Source: Primula veris | Taxonomy: Eukaryota; Streptophyta; Magnoliopsida; Ericales; Primulaceae | Assembly (NCBI GenBank): GCA_963682055.1 | Contig: OY821744.1 | Location: 33,146,967-33,210,966, forward strand | DNA: 64,000 nt | Reading direction: 5' to 3' | Shown: positions 23,696-35,412 of the stretch, piece after piece | How positions within the stretch are numbered: the first letter of the stretch is position 1 | Layout of the letters: the number at the start of each line of letters is the position of its first letter | Notes under the pieces: generated by a model | What the model was told of the DNA's origin: nothing | Seen by the model: only the letters and a program-made list of their open reading frames with translations | The model's database searches: none | Position numbers and translations under genes: made by a program

Positions 23696-25846
23696 GGACG
23701 TCTTGATTTCTTCGTCTTCATACTGTCGATGTGGGTCGAGTTCATTCGCAGTGCTGAACACATAAAAACCTTAGGGACGGAAAACCCAGTGTGGAACAAA
23801 ACCGGTATCTAGGAGAAACTGTGTAGCCGAATGATATAGGCCGAAATTCTATGTAATTAACTAACCACAAAACAGTGTGTCTCATCAAAACCTTGGCAGA
23901 GCAAACCCAATGGGAAAATCTCTGATCGAAGGAAAAAGAGTGCAACAGTGGTAGTAGTAGGGGATCAACCACAAAACAGATGCCTCATCAAAACCTTGCT
24001 AGAGTAAACCCAGTGGAAAAATTAAACCTCTAGTCGAAAGAGAAAAGAGTAACAGTGGTAAGAAGTATACAACATGATACTCCCCCTAATTTCGGTAATC
24101 TTAAGTGAGATATAATGAGAACGTGTCTCGCTAAAAACCTTGCCAAGGAAAACCCAGTGGAAAAAAAACCTTGGTCTAATGACAAAAAGAGTACACGAGC
24201 ATGCGACTGGATGCTCCCACTCACTTGCACACGACAGGGTGCGAGGATTTCGACTAAGTAGTAATTAGTGCAATAAGCATTCACTTGAATGCTCCCCATC
24301 ACTTGCACACGACTGGGTGCAAAGATTTCATATTCCAATAAAGAGTACGAGCATTCGACTGGATGCCTCATTTACTTGCACACGACTGTATGCAAGAAAA
24401 TATAACGTGGAATAAAACGAGCATTCGATAGGATGCTCTTAAACTTCATATGTGAAGATTTATTTCAACAAGAAATGCTAAATAGCATAATCTAGTCATG
24501 TCTCTCTTGATCGATAACAATAAGTTGTCCTCAAATAAGACAAGTGTTTTATCTGGATCGTGAGACCGAGCATACGTAATTCAAATATGGCTAATATGAC
24601 CTCGAAGCCATATACACTCTCTAGTCGTCTCATAGAGCACGGGTAGATCAGAGTGATTCGTTTGGAGTCATTCCAAGACCTCCAATATATTGCCTTATTC
24701 CTAATGGTAAAGACATACCATGTTAGGAATATCCCTTATGCGGGTCTGATAAGTAACCGGCATCGGTATAACCGAAAAAGGGTTGCGTTAATTCGAGTAC
24801 CGAATGGGGTAGGTACACTCGATGACGCAAATGGGATAAACTAGCCCACTTCCAAAATTACCATAAGGTAAGAGAATGTGTCTTTAGTGCCATTTCGATG
24901 GTAGCGTGTTAGCGCGATGCTGTGTCGAGCTATACCATTCACAGCATACGAGATGTTCGTCCTAGCACATTAGACCAAGTACAATGATGCATTTATTGTA
25001 CTTAGATATGAACATCATGGTTCAATATCTCTTTGTCGTCTCATCAGGGACGGACCGGGTCTATATCAATGTCTAGTGATCGAACGATCATGAGAGAATC
25101 AGACGACTTAGCGTCATGATAACTACAACGTCATAACACCTTCTGGGTGTAGTCTGAATCATAGACTTAGATTCAATCTTTACGGGACTCGATCATCAGG
25201 CCGAGTCACTACCGTGTCTTTCCAAGATCCTTCATCTCGAAGGCAAATCCAAAAATGGATCGCGTAATAAAACACGCAAGGGCATAATACTTGTTCAAGT
25301 ATCCCAAGCTAATCAAGTACTCACTTAGGCGGGTATACCACATCCGCTCGGATTATATTAATCTATATAGTGAACGTCTCATTAAATTGAGATCGTGTTC
25401 CGTGGTCAGGAACTACTTGATTCAAGCATTATGAAGTCACACAGGAACTTTCATCCACGTCTCTAGTCTAAATCACCACAGAGATAAGATCGTGACCACA
25501 ATCACATGCTGCATAATCAGTTTTCCGGAAACTACTAAACTGATAAAGTAGAGGACCGTTATAACGTCCATTACGAGGAAATAAACTATCTCGTAATCAA
25601 TTCCAAGGTGTGAGAGAAGTCTTGCGCTACTAGGCGAGCATTCTACAATTTCATTATTCTCATCACTTTTTCTTACGAATAACCAAATAAACGAATTTAT
25701 TTAACATTGGTGGTGTTGGAGCTATAGGTCCGAACACACTTTCGCTAAGTAGTCTACTTGGATTGCAAGTTTCCATTAGTCCAGTCTATTCTACGTTGAC
25801 TTCAGACAACTGTACATGGTTCTCTGTCATAATTTGTTCTCATTAT
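23696..25846 (-). mobile_element. Degenerate Ty1-copia internal region (reverse transcriptase and RNase H remnants)
   Basis: On the minus strand near 25243-25213 the translation EMKDLGKTR matches the copia reverse transcriptase end. Near 24781-24740 it reads YTDAGYLSDPHKG, the copia RNase H motif, followed by an in-frame stop and then a WRS-like relic of the SWRSTKQ segment. Frames are broken throughout by stops and indels. Toward 23700 the sequence becomes the spacer before the polypurine tract, with repeated ACCTTGCCA-AAACCCAGTGG phrases (plus strand) at 23880-24160 and TTGCACACGAC units at 24220-24390. The 5' LTR, gag and integrase portions are missing. Confidence 0.8.
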
Positions 25847-25914
25847 TATTGTTTTTTTACACATGTAACTATATATATGAAATTAATTATTACTTCAATC
25901 CAAATTAATTAATA

Positions 25915-26124
25915 ATTCATCCGTCCCATTTTATAAGTGTTATATGAAATCACGCACAATTTTGACTGACTTTGAACGTGTAACTAAATTATCGAAATAA
26001 TTTTTAATTTTTTTATAATATAATTTAATATTTAAACTGTGTAGAAAAATTTTAAAACTTTTCGTTTCTAACCATTTAGTTACATGTTTAAAACCCGATC
26101 AAATTTGCATCTCGCACGGAGGGA
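25915..26124. mobile_element. Stowaway MITE, about 210 bp
   Basis: It has a left end ATTCATCCGTCCCATTTTAT and a right end GCACGGAGGGAG, the Tc1/mariner Stowaway terminus, flanked by TA (25913-25914 and 26125-26126). The interior is AT-rich and forms inverted arms around TAACTAAATT / ACCATTTAGTTA. Confidence 0.75.
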
Positions 26125-26329
26125 GTAATTTAATATAACCTGTATTTTTCGACTGCAAACAATGTATTTTAATGTCAAAACCGTAAATCAGAACGATTTA
26201 GTTTTTTATTTCATACAAAAATATAAAAATAAATCGTAATTCTATAATTTTTTTAAATTACGTTAAAAATTATTTGTCTGGGTTAGAAAAATATACCCTC
26301 AATTCAATATTTTGACTTGGTCTCTCTCT

Positions 26330-26373
26330 CTTTCACGAGACTTCCATGCCTTCTTTGTGTTGACCGCCGGCAC

Positions 26374-26412
<39 letters not shown>

Positions 26413-26526
26413 CATATATACATACACACATCTGTATATATCCATTCCCGCAAAAACAAACTCAAGCATAATATTCAAAACGTACACAACAATCCACCAC
26501 TTTCTCTCTCTATATCTAACCATAAA

Positions 26527-26562
<36 letters not shown>

Positions 26563-26596
26563 AATATATAAAAATAACAATCTGTATCTATTTGAA
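26330..26596 (+). promoter_or_regulatory. TH2 5' leader region with CT and TA microsatellites
   Basis: Between the Stowaway element and the TH2 start codon lie CT tracts (about 26378-26392 and 26526-26548), each followed by TA runs. Pyrimidine-rich tracts next to TATA-like sequence are usual in plant core promoters and 5' UTRs. The exact TATA box and transcription start cannot be chosen among the TA runs. Open frames through these runs are artefacts. Confidence 0.45.
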
Positions 26597-26949
26597 ATGG
26601 CGATGAAGAAGGTGATAGTGGGAGGAGGAGGATTAGCAAGGAAGCTATGGGCTAAGTATAGAAACGAGTCGATATACGTTTTGTACACGCCTTTCGTCGT
26701 TTCGCTGGTTTCTTCCGTCTTGGATCGTCGATCGTTTCTTCATTTTATTTCTCAACAGATCTGCTTCTTCAAAGCCTTTTCTCATGCGTAAATTCTCTCT
26801 CTCTCTCTATATATATATATCTATATCTATATTTATGTGTGTGTATCTTTGTGTGTGTTTTAGGAGTATAAGAAATTGGGGAAAGTCAATTGAGTTTGAC
26901 TGAGAAATTAGTTGTGGAGATAATCTACTAATTTTCACTAATTAAAGGT

Positions 26950-26988
<39 letters not shown>

Positions 26989-29900
26989 GTGTGTTTGTGT
27001 GTATTTTAGGAGTATAAGAAATTGGGGAAAGTCAACTGAGTTTGACTGAGATTATCGAGTAATTTTCACAAATTGAAAAGTAGATATATGTGTGTGTTTG
27101 TATCTATGATTTTAACTGTATTATTGGAGTAAGATTTTTGAGGAAATTTTGACTGAGATTTGAGGTGTGAAGATTATCAACAAATTCTCGAAAATTGAAA
27201 AAAATCGGATACTATATATATAGACACGTGTGGTTATATATATATATGTGTGTGTGATTCTATACAAAATATTTTATGTTTCTTATTTTATTAACGAAAA
27301 ATTCTCACAACTTGAAAAGTTGTGATATGGTATATAGTATATATATATATACATGTGTGCCTATATCTAGGAGTTAAACTTGTATTATTATATGATTTTT
27401 GGGAAAAGTCGATAAATTTTGACTGAGATTTGAAGCTGTATAGATAACCATTAATATACTGCTTTTTCATAAATTGAATAGTTCTGATACTATACACACA
27501 GATATGTGTGGTTATTATATGATCCTATACATGATTCTATATGTATATCTATCTATGCAGGTTTGTGTTTGTGTGTGTGTTAGGAGTATGGAAAATTGGG
27601 GAAAGTTATTTGAGGTTTGACTGAGATTTGAAGTTGTAGAGTTTATCGGCTAATTTCCACTAATTGAATAGTTCTGATATATGAATAGTTTTAACTAGGG
27701 CTGGGCGAAAAAATGGAAAAACATAACCGGACCGATAACCAAACCGAAAAAGACCGAAACCGGAAAACCAAAAAAATTTCGGGTCGGTTTCGGTTTTCAA
27801 TAAAACCGAACCGAAAAAGACCGAAACCGAAAAAACCCGAAAAAAACCGAAAAATCGAAAAAACCCGAAACTGGACCGAAAAAACCCGGTCCGGTTCGGT
27901 CCAAAAAATAAAAAAACCGAACCGGACCCAGCCCTAGTTTTAACTGTATTATATAGTAGATTTTTGGGGAAATTTTGACTGAGAGTTGAGGTCGTGAATA
28001 TTATCATCAAATTCTTACAAATTTAAAAAAATTCCGACACTATAGTCTATATATAGACGTGTGTGTGTGTCTTTTAGGAGTATAAGAAATTGGGGAAAGT
28101 CAATTGATTTTGACTGAGATTTGAAGTTGTGTAGAGTGAAGATATTTCTTTTGTTTTTCTGTTAGCAACTCATTTTTACAAATTGAAAGCTACTTCATAT
28201 ATATATATATATATATTGTAGTATAAATTCGATGGAAAGTCAATTGATATTGACTGAGATTTGAAATTGTGAAGATAATGGACATAATTCTCATAAATTA
28301 AAATGTTCTGATACGGTATATATGTATGTGTGCTTATGTATTCGTACTGTTATATAATTGGGGTAAAATCAGTTAATTTTGATTAGCAAATTTTCATGAC
28401 TTTCACAAATTGAAAACTTCTGATACGTTACATGTGTCATTTTGTTTATGATTCTTTATAAAAAATTATATGCATTTGAGTTTTGGGAAAGTCAGTTAAT
28501 TTTGACTGAGATTTAAAGTTTTAAAAGACTAAACAATTTTTTAGAATTGAAAAGTTATTATAAGGTATATATAGATGTATAGTTATATCTGTGGCTCTGT
28601 ATAAAACATTATATGTATCTGATTTTGGGGAAAGTTAGTTAATTTGACCGAGATTTGAAGTACTGAAGATTATCAACAAATTGTCACAAAGTGAAGACTC
28701 TTGATACGATATATGTAGATACAGCTCTGAGTATATATATGAATCGACATAAAATATTATTTGTCTCTGATTTTGAGAGAAGTTGGTTAAATTGAGTTTT
28801 TAAAGATTTATTGACGCATTTTCACAGATTGAAAACTCCTGATACGGTAGATCTACAAAAGTTTTTTATTTTTTATTTTTTATAATCAAGATACGTTGTG
28901 GTTATCTATGATTTTATATAAAAATATTGTATGTAACAGATTTTGGGGAAAGGCAATTAATGTCGACTGGGATTTGAAGATGTGAAGATTATCAACAAAT
29001 TTCTTAAATACTGAAAACTTATGATACGATATAGATACATGTGTCCCTTATGATTTATATAAAAATTACTCATATGTATCTGTGCTAGTGTAAGATTTTG
29101 GCGAAAGTACCTTAATTTTGACTGAGATTTTGAAGCTGTGAAGATTCACGAAAAAAATTCACAAATGAAAACTTCTAATGCGGTGCAGACACACGTGTAG
29201 CTATACTTGTGATTGCATACTAATACTATTATTAGATTTGACAAAAACTCAAATTTGGAATATAGGCAGTTTTGAAAGACTGGAGTGTTTTTGTTTTATT
29301 ATTTTGTTATTAGCAAATATTTACCATTTGAAAGCTACTTACATGTCTGCGTTTAAAATGCTGTTATTAGATGAAACAATTTTTCGCCCAGGGATCTGAA
29401 TTTGTATTGAATTTGTCATCATCAATTTGAGTGTTTTGCAACTGAAAGCATAGACTTAAGCATGAGTATAGGTGTTTGTGAGCTTTCAGTATAAGATTTT
29501 GAGGTAAGTTAATTAATTTTGACTGAATTTGAAATTGGGAAGATTAACGACGGATTTTCACACATTGAAACTTATGAAGAGATACAGATTGTTAGATACA
29601 TGTGTGGTGGTTATTGACTACATCTGTGATGGCTTGCTATTATTAGATAGGAGAGGAAGTCATAATTTCTACAAAGATGTGAAGTCGTGAAGACTAATGA
29701 TTTTTTATTTTTTCTTTATCAATTAATTGTCGCCAACTGGAAGCTACTTGTACGCCTGCGGATATATGTGCTATCACTAGCCAAATTTAATTTAGTTTGT
29801 ACTGGAATTTCAATTTATTTTGCTATTACCATTTTGACAGTTTTGCTGAGGCAGGAGAGTTTACTTATGTATATGTATAGGTGTGGCAGTATACACACTA

Positions 29901-32900
29901 CAAGATTTTGTGGGGTAAATCCGATTATTTTAGTTGGTATATCTAAACTATTAGATGGTGTTTTGTACTATTGTTGACAACTTTGTCTTTTGATTTTAGG
30001 TATGAATTGGCGGAGGAATGTGCCGACGATGACGATGACAAGGCTTCAATCCGAAAGTTGAGAAAACTTGTGATGAAAAAGCTTGACGACCATAAAGATG
30101 CTGTTCAAGTAAGTACAGTTTTTTGGTTATTTTTAGTACTGTTGTTAAAATCTGACTCTTCATGCCTGGATTTCATATGATATTCATGTGATTAGCAGTC
30201 GACTCTGTATTCAACTAAAAAATGTTGTGAATCTTATATTCCTGTGGGTGTGTGGGTGTTCCTGTAATTAAAATTATTAATTTCCTTGAGTAGTGAGTAC
30301 CTATCTTTTACCTGCTAACTTTCTTGTTCGCCTATCATGTCAGAAATTAGTTGCGATTTTGATATTTAACTTCAGTCAGGAAAACTATAAAATCTATCTA
30401 TGTATAGAATATTGGGCAAATGTGTCAAATTGTTAACTTTATCCTTAGGCATGTGCTACAGTATATACACACACTGAATTGTTTCAGCAAACTTATTTGA
30501 TGTCTTACGGTAGGAATTGCATAGTTCTGATACTAAGTTGAGAGTTCCAGTGCTCAAAAAGTTTTATGTTTTGGTGAACTTGTTGATCAAAGGATTAGCT
30601 AGTTTTAGCTGCAAGTTTGTTCTGATCATTAATTCATACAATATGTTTAGTTTACGATGTTTTCAATTAATATTAGTGATGATGCATACATAAGCTTAGT
30701 CTAGACAACAGGAAGGCCTGTGCAGTTAAGGCTCTGTTTGGCTTTTAAAGAGACTTGTATTTTTATTTTTTACAGATTTGAACCTACTTGTTCGTTTTGT
30801 GGGGGGTTTTCCCCGCTTTTTTATTCTCATCATTATTAACAAATAAAAAAGTGAGTTTTCCCCACCATTAATTTAAAAAAAGTAATATATTCCCTATTGT
30901 AGTTTTTCCTGTTCTCTTTTGTCTTGTTAATGACGCGATAGATACAAATGAGCAGCATGCCAACTCCATTAATAATTTCTGATTGTTACTATATTCTTCA
31001 TGCTATGCAGGATTGGGGCTTTGAGCTTCCAATTGAGAGCATTCCCGATAGTGCCACAAATAAATACACTGATTTCTTAATAGCGACATCTTTAGGAAAA
31101 GTTGAAGGAGAAAAGTTCCCTGGTAAAATTGCGACTCCTTTTGAAAAGACAAAACTAGCTGCGTATACATTTGCTGCTGTGGCACCTATCATAAGGTTCG
31201 CTGCTTCTATAGCCAAAGAAATATTGGCTCATCAAAGTATTAATCAAAGTGATCACATCTACAAAAAGTGGATTGACAGTCTCCCTTCTCAGAATTACGA
31301 GGTTCGTTAAATGATTAAGATGCACCACTTGCTCATTATTATGAAATCTAAACCACATTACCTCATTCTCAGTGTAGGCCTCGTTTAGTTGCATCTTATA
31401 TGTTTATATTTTTTTGGTCGAGGTGGAATAAAATATGCTTTTAAGTTAAGTATTGTTTATAAGTGTATTAGGTATTAGATACCAAGTATAACCTTTTGTA
31501 TTGGGGTAGTGAAAAGTAGTTTATTTAAGTGTAAAATAAGTTAAAAAAAAAAAGGTATGAATATTACTTTTCTGTTTGAGAAAACCAATTTTTCTGTTCT
31601 GATTAATACCACACGCAGAGACTGAAGAACAATGTGTATACATTAGCGGCAGTTTACTCATAAAAAGGTTCTAACTTTACTGTGACCCTTCAAAATGTTT
31701 AGCGATTGCTTAGTGATGATGAAGTAGGTTCCACCCCATTTGTTTCCATTTTGTTTTTGATCTCTGCTATTTGCATTTTGGTGAAGCTAAACATGCATTT
31801 TTCTACTTTTGTACTTATAAATAGAAATTAGAAAGTAAATGGTTGCCAAACAAGCTCTTAATAACCTTTTGTGGTGTTATAACCAGGTTTTAGCACTGGA
31901 GATTGAAGACTTGCTTGAAAAGCTAAGTGTTTCTTTAACGGGTGAGGAACTCGAAGTGGTAGAAAAGATTTATCACCAAGCGTTGAAACTAAATCTACAG
32001 TTCTTCTATGCTCAGCCTGTATTCCAGAAAACTGTAGCCATATTTCCTCAACTTAATGACCAAAATAAACACGGATTTAACATTTTTTGTGATTTCGACA
32101 TGACGTGTACTGCAATCGATTCTTCAGCCATTTTAGCTGAAATCGCAATTAGAACGGCACGAAAAGTTGATGTGGATTTAAGTGAGACCCAACTAGCTCG
32201 CATGTCATCAGCTGATTTGAGGAACACATGGGGATTTATTTCGAGCCGATACACAGATGAATATGAACAGTGCATAAACAACATCACTGCTGGGGAGAGA
32301 GGTAAATCATGTACCCGCTCTGTTTCGGTTTAAATCCATATTTTACGTATTTGGAATTTTGAAAAGTTTGAAAGTCCGTCTTTTAGAAAAAAGCAAAAAA
32401 ATATGTTGGTACTTTTTTAGTTTTATTCTTCTCCCAACAATTTATTAACAGTTTATTGTAAACCTGAAGGTAAATCCAGAGGAAGTAGGTACAACTGTAA
32501 ATAGATAAGGTAAATGTGATGTTTCTGGGAGCCAGATCCTCTTAAGTGACCCCTTAGGCTTGTTTAACTACATCTTTTAGCAAATAAGCTTGGATTTTTC
32601 AGGTGGAAAGAAAATCAGGGTTCGTCCAGCTTGAAGGTTTTAGCTTTTTCAGGTTCCCAGAATGTTTCAATTTTTAAGCTGATCAATCAAATGAAATCCA
32701 ATTTTTAAACAAAATAACACACAAAAGAAAAAAACTGAGATTAGAAGCTGCAAGAAAACAAGGGGTGTATATACCCATTCTATAGGTGTCAGTTATATAG
32801 ACAGTTTCTTGATTGTATTTTGATATTAATCAGATTTTATTTTTCAGCGGGATCACTTGATTATGAAGGTTTATGCAAGGCACTTGAGCAAGTGGCTGAA

Positions 32901-34730
32901 TTTGAGAAGAAAGCGAATTCTCGTGTGATCAAATCTGGTGTGTTAAAGGGATTAAATAGAGAAGATATTAAGCGGGCAGGTGAACACCTCATCTTGCAAG
33001 AAGGTTGCAAAGGCTTTTTTCAAGAAATAGTTAAAAGCGAAAATATGAAAAGTGATGTTCACTGTCTCTCATATTGCTGGTGTGCTGATATGATCCGTTC
33101 TGCTTTCTCATCAGGTTCGTTTTATATTGCTGAGCAAGTGCTGACTCTCAATATAGTTTATGATTGTTGATGTAGAACTAAGCGCTGTTTTTTAGTGTCA
33201 ATCTTGATTTTTTTTGTTTAAGTTCGAACTGTTTCTATGTTTGTATCCCTAAACTATGGTATTTGTTCTTTAAACTATGGTTTTTGTCTCACTTATGTCG
33301 CTGTACCTGTGTATTAAGCTTTATTAGTCCTTAACTTTTTGAATTAACTTAAGACTGTCAGTATTTTTAAGTATCTGATTTCTATTTGCTTTTTTTAAAA
33401 CTGCTTTTTATTTCTATTAAATCCGAGTTTTATGGGGAACCAGATATGTAGTTTGAAAACAAAGCATGATTAATTAGAAACTTAATTGTTTAAACATAAT
33501 GTGATACTCAAATATTTAGTGGAAAAACAAACAAGGTTAGGTTTAGGGACGGAAGTTGCAATTTTTTTGAAGTTCAGGAGCTAAAATTGCTTACTGGAAA
33601 AGTTTAGTGACAAAAATGGGACATTAACCAGAGTAGGAACTATAGTGAAACTAACTGGAAGGAAATGCAGTTCATTCATTTTTTAATCTTTATTGCTTGG
33701 GTTTGCAGTTTTCTAGGGAAGATAGTCCAATTTTTCGTTCGTGTTTGACTTTTAGTTTGTTAAGGACTAACTCATTTCAGGACTGTTGTTGTTGAACTAA
33801 ACAAAGTCTTTTATTGTATCTTATTTTTCCCTCCTTAACTTGAGTTTATTTCGTTTTCTGTTACTAAATGGTATTCGTTCCCTAAACTATGGTATCTATC
33901 TAACTTCTGCCACTGTATTGGTAAGTTAAATTGGTCAAGTCCCTTACGAATCAGACTAAGACCCTTAGTATTTCCGTTGAAATTATTGTATTTTTTATTC
34001 ATTTTTAAATGGGGAATTAGATATGTAGTTTGGAGACCACCCATGGTTGAAATAGAAGAAAAAAATTGTTTTACAAAGTATATGATGCTCGAATATTTGA
34101 CGGAAAAACTGTCAGGGTTAGGTTTAGGGACGGAAATTGCACAATGGGAGCTAAATCTATGTAATGCGAAAGTATAGGGACAACAATGGGACAATGGCCA
34201 TAATTTGAGGACTAAAAATGAGACCAACTCGAAAGAAATGTAGTTCATTCATCATCCAATTATTATTGCTTGGTTTTACAGTTGCTCTGAAAGTTAATCA
34301 AATTTTTATTGTGTTTACTTTATCAGGGGGCATGAATATTGAGGATGTACACTCTAACGAATTGGCTTATGAAGAAAACGTAACCACTGGTGATATGATA
34401 AGAAGGGTTGAGTCTCCCCTGGAAAAACTCAAGGTCTTCAATGAAAAAGTGGAGAAAAAAGGCGGCTTAACAAGTGTTTGTATTGGAGGTTCAGTGGGTG
34501 ACATACTCTGTTTGCTAAATGCAAATATTGGCATAACTATTAACCCCAGCCGCAACTTAACAATGTTGGGCGATAAATTTGGTGTATCTTTTGTCCCTTT
34601 ATTTACGGGTTTGGTGCAGAAACAGTTTGAAATATCTGAGGATAGCTCTTCGCCATGGGAGGGGCGTTCTAGTGTTATATACACCGTGTCTAGCTGGGCT
34701 GATATTCATGCATTCTTTTTCGGTATATAG
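26597..34730 (+). CDS. TH2: Bifunctional TH2-type protein: TenA-like domain plus HAD phosphatase (thiamin monophosphate phosphatase family)
   Basis: Six exons join in frame: 26597-26787, 30000-30108, 31011-31301, 31887-32301, 32848-33114 and 34327-34730, giving 558 aa. Residues about 15-190 form the TenA_E-type domain (KLWAKYRNES, KAFSHAYELAEECADDDDDK, KYTDFLIATSLGKVEG, YKKWIDSL). About 205-558 form the HAD domain with the nucleophile motif DFDMT (Asp266, Asp268), SYCWCADMIRSAFSSGG and YTVSSWADIHAF. In plants TH2 dephosphorylates thiamin monophosphate, and its TenA part acts on aminopyrimidine salvage. The start chosen gives almost no N-terminal extension, so this reads as a cytosolic form. 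Arabidopsis TH2 carries about 60 more residues, including a mitochondrial presequence. Two residues normally conserved are replaced: Asp by Gln54 in the TenA QDxxF motif, and the first Asp of the HAD GDSVGD motif by Gly479. Intron 1 (3.2 kb) is repeat-filled. Confidence 0.93.
26870..29640. repeat. Degenerate tandem array filling TH2 intron 1
   Basis: At least 14 units, each roughly 110-300 bp, share the ordered phrases ATTTTGGGGAAAGTCA, ATTTTGACTGAGATTTGAAG, TGTGAAGATTATCAACAAAT, TTCACAAATTGAAAACT and TCTGATACGGTATATA. The GACTGAG core occurs near 26901, 27043, 27151, 27418, 27615, 27975, 28110, 28250, 28500 and 29120, with decayed versions near 28382, 28646, 28960 and 29518. An hAT MITE interrupts one unit at 27696. 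Confidence 0.85.
27696..27936. mobile_element. hAT-type MITE, 241 bp, with perfect 8-bp target duplication
   Basis: Inverted ends are TAGGGCTGGGC at 27696 and CCCAGCCCTA ending at 27936, fitting the hAT terminal consensus. Both sides carry GTTTTAAC (27688-27695 and 27937-27944). The body is made of ACCGAACCGAAA / TTTCGGTTTTC repeats, and the frames read through it are artefacts. A degraded relative is at 50634-50832. Confidence 0.9.
33230..34295. repeat. Direct duplication within TH2 intron 5, about 575-bp offset
   Basis: A block at about 33240-33720 recurs at 33850-34290. Shared landmarks are CCTAAACTATGGTAT, AGATATGTAGTTTG, GGTTAGGTTTAGGGACGGAA, GGGAGCTAAA-like sequence, AATGTAGTTCATTCATC and TATTGCTTGGTTTTACAGTT. 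The second copy ends just before exon 6. The copy of the final CAG at about 33709 shows how a decoy acceptor could arise. Frames within it are not genes. Confidence 0.8.
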
Positions 34731-35412
34731 ATATAAAGAAAAAGAAAGAAGAAATTTACAGTATATAAAGTAACCCGTAAGTGATGGTTTATCTAGTAAT
34801 AACGGTCAGCCTTGAGCAACTATTTTCCGACCCAAGGATTGGCTAATAGGACATGAAGAGTCCTAGAAACTAGGATTGGAGAAGTGTCGTTGATAAGTTC
34901 TTTGGGACAATAATATTCCCTTAAACTTCATTTATCCCCTAATATTTGTTGGGGAAAATATAGATATTTTATACAAACTCTGCACCCAAAGAGTGGTGTG
35001 ACAAGATTGTTGTTGATATTGATTATTGGCTTGTATTTTTTGGAGTGACAAATGTATTTTATACTGAAACTGCTATCCTTTCATTTTTTATTCATGAAAG
35101 CTGAAATGTATGTTTTTTCGAGTACATACTATTATTTTCCACTCTGAGCAACATTGTTCATAAACAGTTCAGTCTTGTTGAATGGATTAAAATCATTTAG
35201 CCTCTGGATTCCTTAAGACGCGTGGATGAGTTGCTCAGATTGTAATTAGATGTGCAGAGGAGATCGGTTTTGTTCCGTTTGGTTTTTTGACAAAATAACT
35301 AACCAATTAAAATTCATCGGTTTCGAGCAAACTACAAAACCAAACCAAACCAAACCACTAATAAATGTTTTGATTTGCCTTTTCAAACTTATATCGAAGT
35401 ATATAATTAGAG
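34731..35412. other. TH2 3' flank
   Basis: This is downstream, AT-rich sequence after the TH2 stop and presumably includes its 3' UTR. From about 35265 a CCAAACCAAACCAAACC / GGTTTTGTTCCGTTTGG composition begins. It resumes after 35797 and resembles the interior of a decayed hAT-like MITE that the next element split. Confidence 0.5.

Noticed and set aside
22441..24371. Minus-strand open frames of 69-113 codons at 22441, 23290, 23590, 23742 and 24030
   Set aside because: They lie inside the solo LTR, the copia LTR and its 3' spacer. They have no domain and follow the repeats of those elements.
26299..26688. Frames on both strands with Ser-Leu and Tyr-Ile or Arg-Glu runs
   Set aside because: They read through the CT and TA microsatellites of the TH2 leader. 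The minus-strand one overlaps the real TH2 exon.
27660..28010. Phe/Gly-rich and Lys/Thr-rich frames
   Set aside because: Translations of the ACCGAAAAA repeats inside the hAT MITE at 27696-27936.
31376..31857. Possible MITE in TH2 intron 3 with AGGCCTCGTTTAGTTG and a distant inverted GCCAAACAAGCTC
   Set aside because: The inverted match is short and imperfect, no target duplication can be read, and the right end abuts the exon 4 acceptor.
34218..34326. Apparent N-terminal extension of the last TH2 exon
   Set aside because: It is intron 5 read in frame. The acceptor TTTATCAG at 34326 and phase agreement with exon 5 define the exon start at 34327.
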